Shown here: positions 23,145 to 34,800 of the stretch, in pieces
Numbering within the stretch: position 1 is the first letter of the stretch
Layout: each line of letters starts with the position of its first letter
Origin: Eutypa lata
Taxonomy: Eukaryota; Ascomycota; Sordariomycetes; Xylariales; Diatrypaceae
DNA: 64,000 nucleotides
Direction: 5' to 3'
NCBI GenBank assembly: GCA_022661535.1
Contig: JAKULF010000006.1
Location: 806,001 to 870,000, forward strand
Notes under the pieces: model-generated
The model's input: only the letters and a program-made list of their open reading frames with translations
What the model was told of the DNA's origin: nothing
The model's database searches: none
Program-made: the position numbers and the translations under genes

Positions 23145-25112
23145 CTATGACTCCGCCGCATGCTCTCGTTCCAGCTCGTAGAATAGCAGGTACACCTCCC
23201 GTTGCATGCCCAGCACCTCACTGGTCTTCGCCTCTTTGATCTTCTCGTCGCTGATGCGCCACCAGCGGTCGTTCTGCTTGCGACGCTTGTGCGGTTTGTT
23301 CCCACTCCTCGATGGCGGATTAGGGGCACTGGTGACGGTCGGGGATGCCACTGGCGTCTTGCCCGCCGGACTGCTAGGACGGCTGTTTCTCACCGAATTC
23401 GAGATCTTCGACACTGTCGACCGAGCGGAGGCAGCGACAGACTTGAGACTGATTGCGTCTGGGTCGCGCTCCTTCCGCGGCGATGAAGACCCCGGGGGAA
23501 GGGATCCACGCCCGTTCGTGGTGGGAGATGATCTAGGTATTGTGTCGGTGGATTTGCGACCAACATGATCAACGGAGAGGTTGGATGAATTAGCAGTCGA
23601 GACCGCCGAGATGAGGTCCGGTGTAGATGCAACTGGACTAGGCTCTCCTGACTTGTGTACGGCGCGAATACGTGGGGTCGATGCCGGACTCGGGTTGGCC
23701 GATTTCGTGAACACGCCTGATTGTTGGAATGCGTTTGGTGTCGCAAAGGGAAGGGATACATTCTGCCTCCTGAAGGATTCGTAGTGGCCACTGTGATGGC
23801 TGCCTTTATGTGTGACAGTACCTAGAAGTCTATATTTTCTATGGTTGAGCAAACCACCCATTGGCAGCCGCTCTGGGAAGGACACCTTGGCCGAGTTCTT
23901 CATAGACATGCTAGCATCATATATCGACCTCGATAGATGTATGGACATGATCTTAGGAAAGCTCGTAATGCGGGTATGTCTTGCGATTCGGCACTTAGGG
24001 GCGTGCCGTAAGTCTGGTAATACAATGTCATCCGGGACCTTCTCGGGGTCAGTGTCGATAGCGACTTGCAGTCTCGCGATTGACTCGACAGCTGTGGTCT
24101 TAAAGCTCTCTGATTTGGATCGTGCCATCTCGGCCTCCAATGCGTCTCGTGCATGGACCAATCGACACTTTTCGCATTTGAAATCATCCACGTACTCCGT
24201 CTTGAAGAAGCCATCGAGGCATGTGTTGAGAGATGTAGAACTTGACTGTGGGACGCTCAAAGTCAAAGTACAAAATGTGCTCTCGGTAGGTTTCGGTTTA
24301 AAGCCACATCTTTGGCACTCGATCTGGCTCTCGTATTTGCCTTCCAGAGGGAACCCCTCCTCGTCTTCTTGGTCTTCTTCAAAGGAGATTAGCCCATGCC
24401 GTTGTTGTGCAGGTCCGATTGAGCCAGTTTCTGCAGGATCCTTGCTCGTGGTTTTGTTTAGGGAAATCTGTAGTCCTGAAAGTTGTTCCTCAATAGCATC
24501 TCCATTTACCGCCTCCGGAGGAGAATCTTGATCTGCCACCCCTTCGAGTCCCCCCTTCCTCCTAGCAGCCTCCCTGGCCCGCTTTCCTGCATGGTATTCA
24601 TCGCAGAGTCGCTCGGCCACAACCTGCAAGAATTCCTGAGCGTCTTGCTGTTGCCTACTGATTCGCTGCCTGAATGCTGTTTCTAGCACCCTGACAAAAC
24701 CAACAGCAGATATAGTTTTCTTGTATATTGGTCGCTCATTGAGGGCATCGAGAATATCCTTCAAACCCTTAGTGACGATGCCTGCTTGTAAGCCTTCGAG
24801 CTTCCATTCAGGCGCATTCTTACGCGCGGGGTCTTGGGAGAGCTGTTGGTAAACCCAGGCTTCGTCGATGTTCCTTCGGTGGGTTTCGCGGATTAGGTAG
24901 ACTCGGAGATCGGTAAGGCCAGCTAGGGCTTGAAGAACGGAATTGATGAAGCAATCGTTGGCTGGGTTCACCAGACCAACAACGCCTTTCTTACGAGCGG
25001 AATTGGAGTCGCTGTCGATCAAATAGGTCGGGGCAAAAACATAAAATAATGTGACGGCGGCAAGGGAAGCTCCCGCCGCATAGGTTGCAACAGTAAGCGG
25101 CTTTTCAGGCAT
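23145..25112 (-). CDS. Ubiquitin carboxyl-terminal hydrolase (USP), Ubp16-like
   Basis: A single exon of 655 residues. A hydrophobic helix at residues 8-30 precedes the USP domain, matching yeast Ubp16, a deubiquitinase anchored in the mitochondrial outer membrane. The Cys box is VNPANDCFINSVLQAL with C54 as nucleophile; a QQQDAQEFL block follows at ~154. A zinc-binding CxxC pair occurs at C266/C269 and C313/C316. The His box is GTVTHKGSHHSGHYESF, with H443 as the catalytic histidine. A low-complexity Ser/Pro insertion (~460-610) separates the His box from the final WWRISDEKI and REVYLLFYELER strands, as in fungal Ubp16 proteins. All catalytic elements are present, so it should be active. It should remove ubiquitin from membrane-associated substrates. 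Confidence 0.9.
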   Translation of the reverse strand: MPEKPLTVATYAAGASLAAVTLFYVFAPTYLIDSDSNSARKKGVVGLVNPANDCFINSVLQALAGLTDLRVYLIRETHRRNIDEAWVYQQLSQDPARKNAPEWKLEGLQAGIVTKGLKDILDALNERPIYKKTISAVGFVRVLETAFRQRISRQQQDAQEFLQVVAERLCDEYHAGKRAREAARRKGGLEGVADQDSPPEAVNGDAIEEQLSGLQISLNKTTSKDPAETGSIGPAQQRHGLISFEEDQEDEEGFPLEGKYESQIECQRCGFKPKPTESTFCTLTLSVPQSSSTSLNTCLDGFFKTEYVDDFKCEKCRLVHARDALEAEMARSKSESFKTTAVESIARLQVAIDTDPEKVPDDIVLPDLRHAPKCRIARHTRITSFPKIMSIHLSRSIYDASMSMKNSAKVSFPERLPMGGLLNHRKYRLLGTVTHKGSHHSGHYESFRRQNVSLPFATPNAFQQSGVFTKSANPSPASTPRIRAVHKSGEPSPVASTPDLISAVSTANSSNLSVDHVGRKSTDTIPRSSPTTNGRGSLPPGSSSPRKERDPDAISLKSVAASARSTVSKISNSVRNSRPSSPAGKTPVASPTVTSAPNPPSRSGNKPHKRRKQNDRWWRISDEKIKEAKTSEVLGMQREVYLLFYELEREHAAES

Positions 25113-26296
25113 CGTCCCGTTTGCTTTTACATCTACAACCCGTATTGATATTTTTTTTGTCGAAAAGGGCAGGGAGAGGGAGAATGGGGGTTATGCGATT
25201 GGGGCGCAACTGCTCTGTCACTACACCACCATGATAGATGATTAATCGATATTCGGCACCAATTTCAAACAGAGAATGTGGGCACGGCGAAGAGAAAGTA
25301 AAGAATTGCGTGCAAAGGAGAAGGGCGCTATTTCGGTACTAGACCTCTACTTACTAACCCATCTATGCAGGGATCACGTCTCCATGGGGTGCCGCGGTTT
25401 GAGAAAGTGGGGTATGTGCCCCAAACTATAAATTAACCTTAACCTAATTGATCTTTTATCTGAAACGTAAAGCAGGTAGATGTTACCTAGGTACCTACTC
25501 TTATACCAAATTATACACCCCTTGAAGGACTTGACCGACGACATTACTTATAGTCCTAAAAGATAGAAATAAGTTTTTTTATCTTCCAATCTTAATATAG
25601 AGGCCTATTCGTTATAAGCAATATGTAACGGTGTGTACTTGTTGCGTGAAGCTTAAATAAAGCCCCTTATTTCAGAATTGATCTTACTTGACATGCCCAA
25701 TCTTGAACACAGGGCCCCCCGTGCCAGAGCTGGGGGACACAATCATGCCCTTTATTTTACTGTATAACATATAGATATGTACGTACATACATTATATAAC
25801 GCATTTCCTGCCTAGCTGCCACCACTTGTCTAGCTTTTGACCACCTAGATAGCTAGAACTGTAGACCACCTAGCTTCTAAAGCTGTTGATGACATAGGTA
25901 GTCTAGCTGCTGATAACTTACGTGGTGAATCTTTTGATGACCGAGACAATGTCTCCTTCTACCGTTAGTATAACATCGAGCAATTCTACAGCAGCACAAG
26001 GCTAATAGAAGGAGGAGAGTTATTCGTTTGAGTGAGTGATGGGAAGAGGCGGAAGAGCTATTAATGTAAGCAATGGTACAGATGAGGTGAATGACCCTGC
26101 CTTTACTTGGAAGAAGAACTAGAGCAGTTCCAGAGATATGCCAGTCTTTGGTTCAGAACTGTGTTATATGAGCTTGTCGCTGATGTCAAATTCCTAGTTA
26201 CTAATAAGAAGCCTTTTGAGTTTGTTATGTTATATAGGTAGGCCTGTTCTCCATATCACAGCCACTTTATTGTCTCTAGTGCTCCTCTAGAAGAGA
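25113..26296. other. Intergenic region
   Basis: It includes the promoter of the deubiquitinase. It is AT-rich, and a run of CTAGCT/CTACCACC-type motifs at 25810-25925 resembles the arms of the inverted repeat at 17.3 kb. No gene is supported. Confidence 0.4.
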
Positions 26297-27513
26297 TTAC
26301 CGCCATTGCTTACAATTATTCGACAGCGGCTCGATGATCTCCTTACAGACCCAGTTCCAGAGCTCATTTGTATCCCAGCTCATCAGGCGAACTTCAGGGC
26401 CTAGCATTCCCCGGATGCAATACGAGACAGCGGTCTCGTACAGGTACGGGGGCGAGTTGTCGCTATCCTCCAACCACTCCACCGCCCGCACCAGGCGCAG
26501 GTAGTAGTCTGTCGGTGCCTCGTTCAGGCCGAAGCGCGCCTCTAGCGTTGTCTGGTGCCATATTTCTAGCAGCAAGATTCCAAGCTCTAAGAGCACCACT
26601 TTAGGCTCCGTATTCCTGCTGCGCACCGCCGCATCGGGCTCGGGACTGTCGATGGCGGCGGACACGAAGGCTCGGCTAAAGTCGACCGATTGTCTTGCCT
26701 CTTCGCCCGTACGCCGCAGTAAGAAGTATACCATTTCCTTGGACCAAGCATGGTCCAGCCACCGTGTCTGGGAGAGCTGGAGTAGAATTGATACGAGTCC
26801 CAGAGCGAGCAACATGCGCAGCCGTAGGGAGAAGCCGACCCCATAGGGCATTGATGCGCTGTCCGATAGTATTGCCTCCAACGTTATCCTGTTGGCTCTG
26901 TCCTGTAGGAGAACCGTTTCCTCAGCCGTGATAATCGTCCCCATCTGACTACTTCCGGACAGCACGAAAGCAACCGGCTGGTTCTCATACTTGGCCGCGG
27001 TGATGGTGGCACAAAAGTCATGCACAAGTGTCGACCTAGCCTTGATCGGAGCGGAAGTTACTTCTTGAGGCCTCGTAATTTTGGGACAACGAGCCTCATG
27101 CGGGATGGCGTGGACGCCAGATCAGCGCTTGTGTCGTGCTCGTCCTTTTTCAGGACCTGGGTCGGCAGCTCATGCCACCACGCCTGTGCCGGCGCCAGTA
27201 GACTTGCCGCATAGATAAGCTGGAAGATTAGCACTGAGGCATCGTCCCTCTCCTGGCTATGCCTAGACCGCAAGATCTCTTCTACGGCATCGATCCGGTC
27301 CTCCACCCAGGGAACCCCCCCCCCCCCCCCGAGTCTTGCCTGAATTTCCGAAGATGGGGATTTCCCATGATCAGGTTCATTCAACCGCTTCACAATCCTA
27401 TCCCTATTTGTATCTGGAAATAATTAGCATCATACAGAGAACACCTTCAGAGATACCATTCTACCGACTTCCCATTCAAAAAGAGGGACGCTGTCATGCT
27501 CGGTTTCAGTCAT
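26297..27513 (-). pseudogene. DUF7580-like fungal protein, frameshifted
   Basis: The best reading is exon 1 at 27513-27465, a 51-bp intron with a GCTAAT branch site, and exon 2 from 27413. The frame stops at 27058 with PKLRGLKK, and a protein-like frame one base away continues to 26297. The downstream part has the C-terminal layout of DUF7580 proteins: a GFSLRLRMLLALGLVSILLQ helix, TRWLDHAWSKEMVYFL, a VLLELGILLLEIW block and YETAVSYCIRG. No intron of plausible size restores the frame near 27058-27065, so a one-base deletion or an assembly error is likely. DUF7580 proteins are fungus-specific and occur beside allorecognition-type genes; function is unknown. A 16-C run lies in the upstream half, and the 5' end overlaps the next pseudogene. 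Confidence 0.55.
27315..27330. repeat. Homopolymer of 16 C
   Basis: Sixteen consecutive C residues within the DUF7580-like gene, encoding a glycine run on the minus strand. Such tracts slip in replication and are common sites of sequencing error. Confidence 0.95.
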
Positions 27514-27960
27514 GAGCAGATTAAAGAATTACTCAACAAATTAAAGTCCAAGGACTTTCTCAACGCGGAGGAAAAATGGTACTATATTGTTGACGCCGTC
27601 CGAGAGGCCCTGGGAAGCAATCCTATAGACTGTTTCCGGATCTAAGGTCCATACAATGCAAAAAATGAGGACATCATACACCAGCTGAACAACCCAACCT
27701 TTGAATTAAATCAGGTTTCTTTACGAGACTCTAGGAAGGACTTCCACCTTCTCACTCAGGACCAACATTGGGTTGTCTGTAGAACGTGGTTGTGATAAGG
27801 AAAGTGATATGTCCCCGCCGATGACGAGGCACCTATACCGGATATAGCACAGCTAGATAACAACTGCGCCGCTATAGAGCAAACTAATGAGCTTCAAACT
27901 GCCTCAAATGATATTGATCACCATCACACTTATTCAGGCCTGCCTAGCCCTGGGAAATAA
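27496..27960 (+). pseudogene. Broken ORF of unknown family with four in-frame stops
   Basis: From the ATG at 27496 one frame reads protein-like text for 154 codons: FSHEQIKELLNKLKSKDFL, EEKWYYIVDAVREAL, NEDIIHQLNNPTFEL, DQHWVVCRTW and YVPADDEAPIPDIAQ. In-frame stops occur at 27643 (TAA), 27793 (TGA), 27796 (TAA) and 27805 (TGA) before the last one at 27958. Each of the four internal stops is one C-to-T change from CAA or CGA, the pattern left by RIP. I do not recognise the family. The first 18 bases overlap the 5' end of the minus-strand DUF7580-like gene, so at least one of the two starts is probably wrong. Confidence 0.5.
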
Positions 27961-30900
27961 CGACCTTTCTTAGGCTCACTTACAACTGGTGTCTAGCCTG
28001 CATAACCAAGTCCACAAACACATTGGTTTTAGCTGTGTAGATAGTGTGAACTCATATTCTTCAGCTACACTGAACAAGGCATGTTTTATAGGACTATATT
28101 AGAAATAATATAATTGTCGACTAATACTAGGTATTAGCTAGTTCTCCAAGGTTAAAATTTCGACAATTCGGCGAATACTTAATTAGCTATGAAAAATGTC
28201 TGATGATACATTATTCCCCCTTTCTGGTCACTATTTCTGTAGCAATTTTGTCATCTGTCAGCTATTTAGTCCTCTTCCCCTCTTTGCAAATTCTTTTCCC
28301 CTTTTCACCAAATTCCCCCTTTATTTCAAATATGCGGAACTGATACCGTCACTTCATCTAACTTCATTTCGTTCTTTGGGTCATGCGAACTGGATTGTCT
28401 GGGTCTATGTTGCGAAGACCACAAGGGTGTGATATTTTGGGTGAGTTGGATTAAATTTCCCAAAGGCGTAACAAGTGTACATGTTAACGCCCTTTCACCC
28501 GGGATTTGCTAAGATGGGAAAGTATGTTTTGTGAAGATGAAATTTCGTAAAAGTAAACATGGTGTTTTCAAACATATTTCTGGAATCGGTTTATTAATTC
28601 AAACCCTGCTCTGATCAATCCCCTTTGATTCTGTCCCTCGCCCATCACAAGAGAAGGTGTAAATGTTATCCAGCTTTGGAAATTTGCAGTACCTGGAACG
28701 ATTTTGTGATATGATGCAGAGATGGCCACATGACCCAATTCGGTATCCGAAAAGGAATATCTTGTCAGTCGTCCCCGTCTCCATCGTGTATCATAACCGG
28801 GTATTTAGCTTAAGGTCTTATTGACTATAGGAATCTGTTATAACTATTACCCATTGGGGACTTCACCCTCAAGAGGAAATGCCCGTCGTCTTCATTGCCT
28901 CGTGGGTATGACCATCATACCAAATTACTACCTCGAAAGCAGTTTCCATGGATATATAGCGGCGGTGTCGATAATTGAGAGGGATGAATGGAAGGATTAT
29001 CTTCTTGAAAGCTGCTGTGCGACTTTATGTTACATAATCCACCATTTTAGTTTGGACGGAACATGCTTTTACTCGGCGTTAGTAGGATGTTGCATAGTTG
29101 TGCCCAGTATGGCAGCTAATCCCTTCCAATAACGGTTACCTAGGGGAGTCAGCCTCTCAGAATCCTTGTAGACTGTGATTGTAGTTCAGAGGCTGTTGTG
29201 GTAGTGGGATGGAGTACGTAGAAGCGGTTATGATATTATATAAATGATTTAAAATAAACGACGGTGAACTTTAGCAAGGGAAAGGGGAGGCGAGCCAAAT
29301 CCTCGCGGGGGATTCCAGACTGATGCCATGCATGATTCAGAGTCTGTTGTATGTATGGAAGAAGCCGCGGAGCCTCTGTTGTTTGCACGTTTCATATCAG
29401 TGGCTCCTTTCTTGGCTGGCGTGACATACCATGTTGTGTATCATGTTAGAGTTGCATGACGGGCTAGGTAAATTCCACGGTGTTATTGAACGACAGCACT
29501 GCCCTATTAGATGCCTCAAGGACGACCCTTTGAACGCCGCAAGTTGAACTGCTAAAGACATACCATCATGATATCCTGGTAACTAGTAGCCCAGTCAGGA
29601 GAGCAACAATTTCAAGAGAAAGGATGTCACCTTTATGGGTCTGGGGATTCGGGTCAAGAAGGTACATCGAGATAGGTGATACTGTGAGTCGTTGTTTACT
29701 TATATGGAGCTGGAAAGGCTATTTCCGGTTATTCAGCCCAAATATTTGAGAGCTAAGAAGCACTAGAACTTTAGATACTATATGATCTTGCACTGTTCTT
29801 AGATATGCTACCGATGATTTTTCGGTCCGTCATGCTCCGGATGTTGCCGTACACATTGCATAGAGGCCGCTGATGTTCAGCTACGCGATTTGTCTGACGG
29901 CTTCTATTATAAGTATCACCCCCTGCCCTCCTGCATCTTAGTATTCTCCCGGCGGAATTTCCCTTCTAGAAAACCTGCCTTTAACGTCTTAGTAGTCCTT
30001 CTAGGCGATTTGGTGTTGCTAAACCTCATCATTTTTATCCTTCCAAAAACGCAGATATTTGGTTAGCTTGTTTTATTACTTGCTTTTAGCTAACATTTTA
30101 TATTCTCGAGGGAACTCGGAGAGGAGCGTGTCAAAGAGCTTGGTTTGAGACCTCCACACTTTGGATCTTCATTTGACTACCATAGATTGCCACTGTACGT
30201 ACGTCTGCATAAAATCCCGTCTAAAGTATGTAGGACGTGAATCTTGTCGTGAAGAAAATTTCGTGGAAGAACCCGATTTGTTGTTTTTGGGGGGGAGAGG
30301 AGCCAAACTACTGCAGTTCTTTCATGTAAGGTCGCGTAAGGTCAAGGACTCAGCGAATCAAGGCGCTTATGTCTATGAATATGACCCACATTGCATCGCC
30401 AACATGAATGAACATGCATATCGGGGCCCCTCCCGGCCCCTGCTTCAGCCGGCTCCCGATCCTGGATGCCAAGGTATGAGATCAATGCGGTAAACAATAC
30501 CTAGTAGTTATGTAGTTGCGATTTCAGTTGCGATTTCTACCACTGTAGAGACTTTTGGACTGTCTCAGCAATGGCCCAATCCTTAGCAATTCTTGACGGG
30601 AAAACAAACTGTAACTACGGGTAGCAATTATACTTGTATAGGAAATAGAAGCAGGCTTTGATTCAACTAGCTGGTGAAACACTCCGGGGTATGGCGCGCT
30701 TTGGGCTGTGCTGCCACGTGGGTGAAACTACTCTGACGTCGAAATCAAATAAATGGGTGGCACGATGGACTAGGTATCATACTCTTCTTCTTCTTCGCAG
30801 GCCATAGAAGAACCCGATCATAGGAAAATTTTGTCATACGTAGGGGGAAGATACATTTTCGGCATTTTCTTGTTTTGCCTTTCAACAACTTGGGGATACC

Positions 30901-31868
30901 GGAATGTAAGTGGTTCAGTATACGAGCTGTGGATAACGAGTAATTCGTACATCATACATGTAGTATAACTACCTAGTGCTTGTCTACAGGGAAAGATGGG
31001 GTTGCAGGCTTTGATGGACGACCTTGAATGACTTAGTTGATAATAGGTATATATACTCCATCATTAGTCGTTTTAGGAATAAAATATTGCTCTACGAAGT
31101 AACATCGAATATTATGCAGCTGTATCCTCCCAGAAAGGGCAACCAATTCTGTCTGAGGTCAGTGCCATACTTGTTAATTACTAGATGATCGGGAAGAACT
31201 AGATTATATTAACCGGGGTTAAGATCGGCATGTCAGGGGTCACACGTGTTGCCTAAACTTATAACCAGGGATTCTACCTCATACCTGTACCACTCTCGAT
31301 ATAGAAAAAGGTATGAAGGAACATGTACTCATGGAATGGTAGTCTATTTATACATGAATATATTGAACGTGCACGAGTTAGTGATACACACGGACGCCTA
31401 CACTTGCATGCGGTCCCGGTATATTAAAGCGTTAATGCTGACAATTTACAGCCAATAACAGTCCTGCAACCTGATCACGTCGGAGAATTCCATCATCCCA
31501 GACTCTTTTCTCGTACGTAGAGATTCTACTTGAGGCCATCTATTATGATGATCGTGAGTGGATTCGGCCGCGAGGAACATGCCGAGTTATCCCTATGAAG
31601 TATCGATCGGGCCGGCGCGTTTTGAGGGCACCAATGTAGTTAACGGCTGTAGGATAATTAACCTAATTGCCAGTCTTTCCCCCACAGTTCCGTGCTTTTT
31701 ACCCTCGCTTGTTTGAACTGTTGGGAGTTACATGTGGGCTAATTAACCCTATGTGTATAGTCCTGTTACTCTCAACCAACACTCACTCAAGTTGTAAGTT
31801 TCTATCTTTCTTTGCATTTCTCTATTTTTTCTATGGGAACTACTGAACTATGTACCTTCATAGAAAAT
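27961..31868. other. Long gene-poor region downstream of the PKS
   Basis: About 3.9 kb with no supported gene. It contains the 3' flank of the PKS, a short CTT run near 30781 and scattered AT-rich segments. No cluster-type gene (P450, thioesterase, transporter, regulator) was found here on either strand. Confidence 0.5.
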
Positions 31869-34800
31869 TTATTTCGAGTCCTTTCCAACCGAACTCTTAG
31901 CCACAATTACGTTGGCAATTTCCACGATAGGCGTTCCACCCATGATCTTAAAGACTGGCATAGGAGCGCTGAATTCCCTTCCAATCCAATTCCTCAGCTC
32001 AACAGCCATGAGTGAGTCGACACCGTATGAGGACAGTGGCTTGCTCGACTCGACATCATCCGGCGATATGGACATAGCACGTGCCAACTTGGTAGCTAGG
32101 GCACGCAGGACGACCTGGGTGCGTTCGTCCGCGTCGTTGGCCTGGCGGAAGAGTGTTCCTGCGGCTTGGTCGGGTGCCAATTGCTTAGAGCTTCCGTCGC
32201 CGGCTCCCGCATCTGAGCCAACGATGAACGAGAAGGCCGCCCATAAGGGACGGTCAAGGAGGGCCGGAGGGGTCTGTCCCTCAGCAAGAGCATGAGCAGG
32301 AGTACGCGCTCCTATAAGTACTTGACTCTTTCCAAGAGGGTTGATCGGATCACAGGCCATCGTGAGGAGGCCGAGTAACTCCGTGTCATCGATCTGCTGC
32401 ATGTCGTTGGCCTCTTGACGTTGCCGCTGATACTGCCCAGTCTCGGCGATGAGCCCGATGTTGCGCATCCAGCCAATGTTAAGGGAGAGCGCCTTTTGGC
32501 CGTTAGAAGCACGGAAAGAGGCTAACGCGTCTTGGGCCGAACAGCCACCTGCGTAGTTGGAACTGGCCATCTGACCATTGACGCCACTGTTACACCATGA
32601 GTTAGCGAATGATCTACTGGTTTGGTTTGCGCAGTTATGGAGTTCTCGGGCATGTTACATGACTCTTGGATTCTAGAAGGAGAAAGGAACGACTAGGGAC
32701 ACTTACGCAAGAGATGAGAGAAGGATAAAGAAATCCAAGTTCTCGGGAAGTAGACGGTGCAAGTTCAGTGAGGTTTGGACCTTCGAACGAATCGTCAGGT
32801 CCCACTGCGCATATGTCATGCTTTGCTGAAAGATGGCATCCTGAAGAACAGTAGCGGCGTTGATACAACCCTTGATCGGCGGCATGGTTTTGGTACATTC
32901 TTCCAGCATGCCGGCTAGGCTGCTTTCTGACGACACGTCGCACTTCGGAGCGATGGCGTTCACACCGCGCGCTGTCAGCTCGTCAAGCACTTCGCGAGCA
33001 GCTTTGGAAGAGGCACCGGAACGAGACGGTACGATCAGGTTCTTCGCTCCTCGGTCTGTCATCCATCGGATAATCGCCCTACCGAGACCACCGGATCCTC
33101 CCGCGATGAGGTAGGATGCGTTCTTATCAAATGTCCACGATCGTCTCTCTTGGACAAGTTGCTGTCACAAGACATGTTAGTCTGGATTCAATGGGGGCGT
33201 ATTACAGCAACTCACCGGAACGACGTCATCGGGCTTCGGGCTGATGATTATGCGACCGATATCTCCTGCGTTCTGAAGTTGTTTGAAGGCTTGCTTGACC
33301 TCGGACACGTTAAACACCCGTAACGGCTGGGGATGCTGGATCTTGCTCTGCTCTAGTAGCTCTATAGTTTCCTTCAGCAGCCTAGCCGTGATCTTCGGCG
33401 TCAAGTCGACTGGATCGACAGCGGAAAAGGTGATGTTTCTCGCAAACATGGCCATGGGAAGTGCGGCGTTAGCCTCGATGTTGGCGCGGCCAATTTCGAC
33501 CAAGCGTCCATAACGGGCAGTACATTCACAAGACGCCTGCAGCACGTCACTGCCAGAGAGCGAGTTCAAGACGACATCGACGCCGTTGCCCTCAGTGGAT
33601 CGCAGCACGGCCTTGGCGAAGGATGTGTTACGGCTAGAGAAAATATGACTCTCATTGATACCCAGCGTATCAACTAAGAACTTCTTCTCTTGGCTTGATG
33701 AAATAGTGGCAAATATATCTGCACCCTTCATCTTGGCAATCTGGATCGCCAACTGGCCCACACTGCTAGCAGCAGCGTGTATCAAGACCTTCTCTCCTTT
33801 TTCTATATGCGCGATATCAACCAAGGCGCGATAAGCTGTGATACCTGGCACGAGGATTGATGCGGCGACATCGAATGGCAGGCTATCGGGTAGTTTAAAG
33901 ACACTGGTATCAAGGGCTCGGGGGTATTTGCGCATGCAGCCCAGCGCCACCATACTTACACGGTCGCCCAACTGAAGTGACGAGTCACGACCGACTCGCG
34001 TAACGATACCAGCGCAGTCAGTTCCCAGCAGCTTCCTATGGTTATCTGCGCGACCTACTGCTGTCTGGATATCTCGCTCGCTCACACCCCAAGCTTTTGC
34101 TTCAATCTCAACCTCGTGAGGCAAGAGCTCAGTCTCATATGCGGCATCTTCCACCAACTGCAAAGCGTCCAGGCTGTTTTGGGCGCCAACCGTGAGTTGC
34201 AGGGCAGGCGATTCCGCCCAGGTCTTCTGCTGTGGCTGCTGGGAGAGCAAGGATCGCAGCGAGCTATTCCCGGCCACATCCTCAATGGCGCGGCCTGTCA
34301 TGATAGCACCGTTGCGAACGACGTATTCGAGCTCTGGAGATGATGACGAACCAAAGGCTGCTTGGAAGGTCTTGGCAATGAAAGATGCCACCCTCTCGTC
34401 TGTTTCGCCCTCGACGGCTAGAGTCACAATGTGGTTGTCGGGCTGCTCGGCGCGAATGGAGCGAAGGAAACCCTGCAGGACGCTATAGCTAGCATACTGC
34501 ACATCCTGAGTGCTCGTCGCAGTAACCCAGAACAAGTTGGGGGCCTGCCCGATCAAGTACTTGAGGGACGCGTACTCCTCTTCAGACAGGTTCGCAAGCA
34601 GAGGTCGATTGTTGACTTCGGCAAGGCAAACAACAATGTCATCCTTGGACGAGTTCGCCAAAGTCTCCGAAAGCTGCTCCTGCGTGAAACCGCAGATGCT
34701 GACTTGCCGCTCGCCGTTAGGGTTGACCTGGTCACGCACCGTGTCTGCCAACTTTTGCTGGGCATCGGACTTTTTTCCATCTGTAATCAGGACAAGTCGG

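Noticed and set aside
22820..23329. Minus-strand frames overlapping the end of the deubiquitinase gene
   Set aside because: Composition is random-like and the Ubp16-like reading frame explains this DNA.
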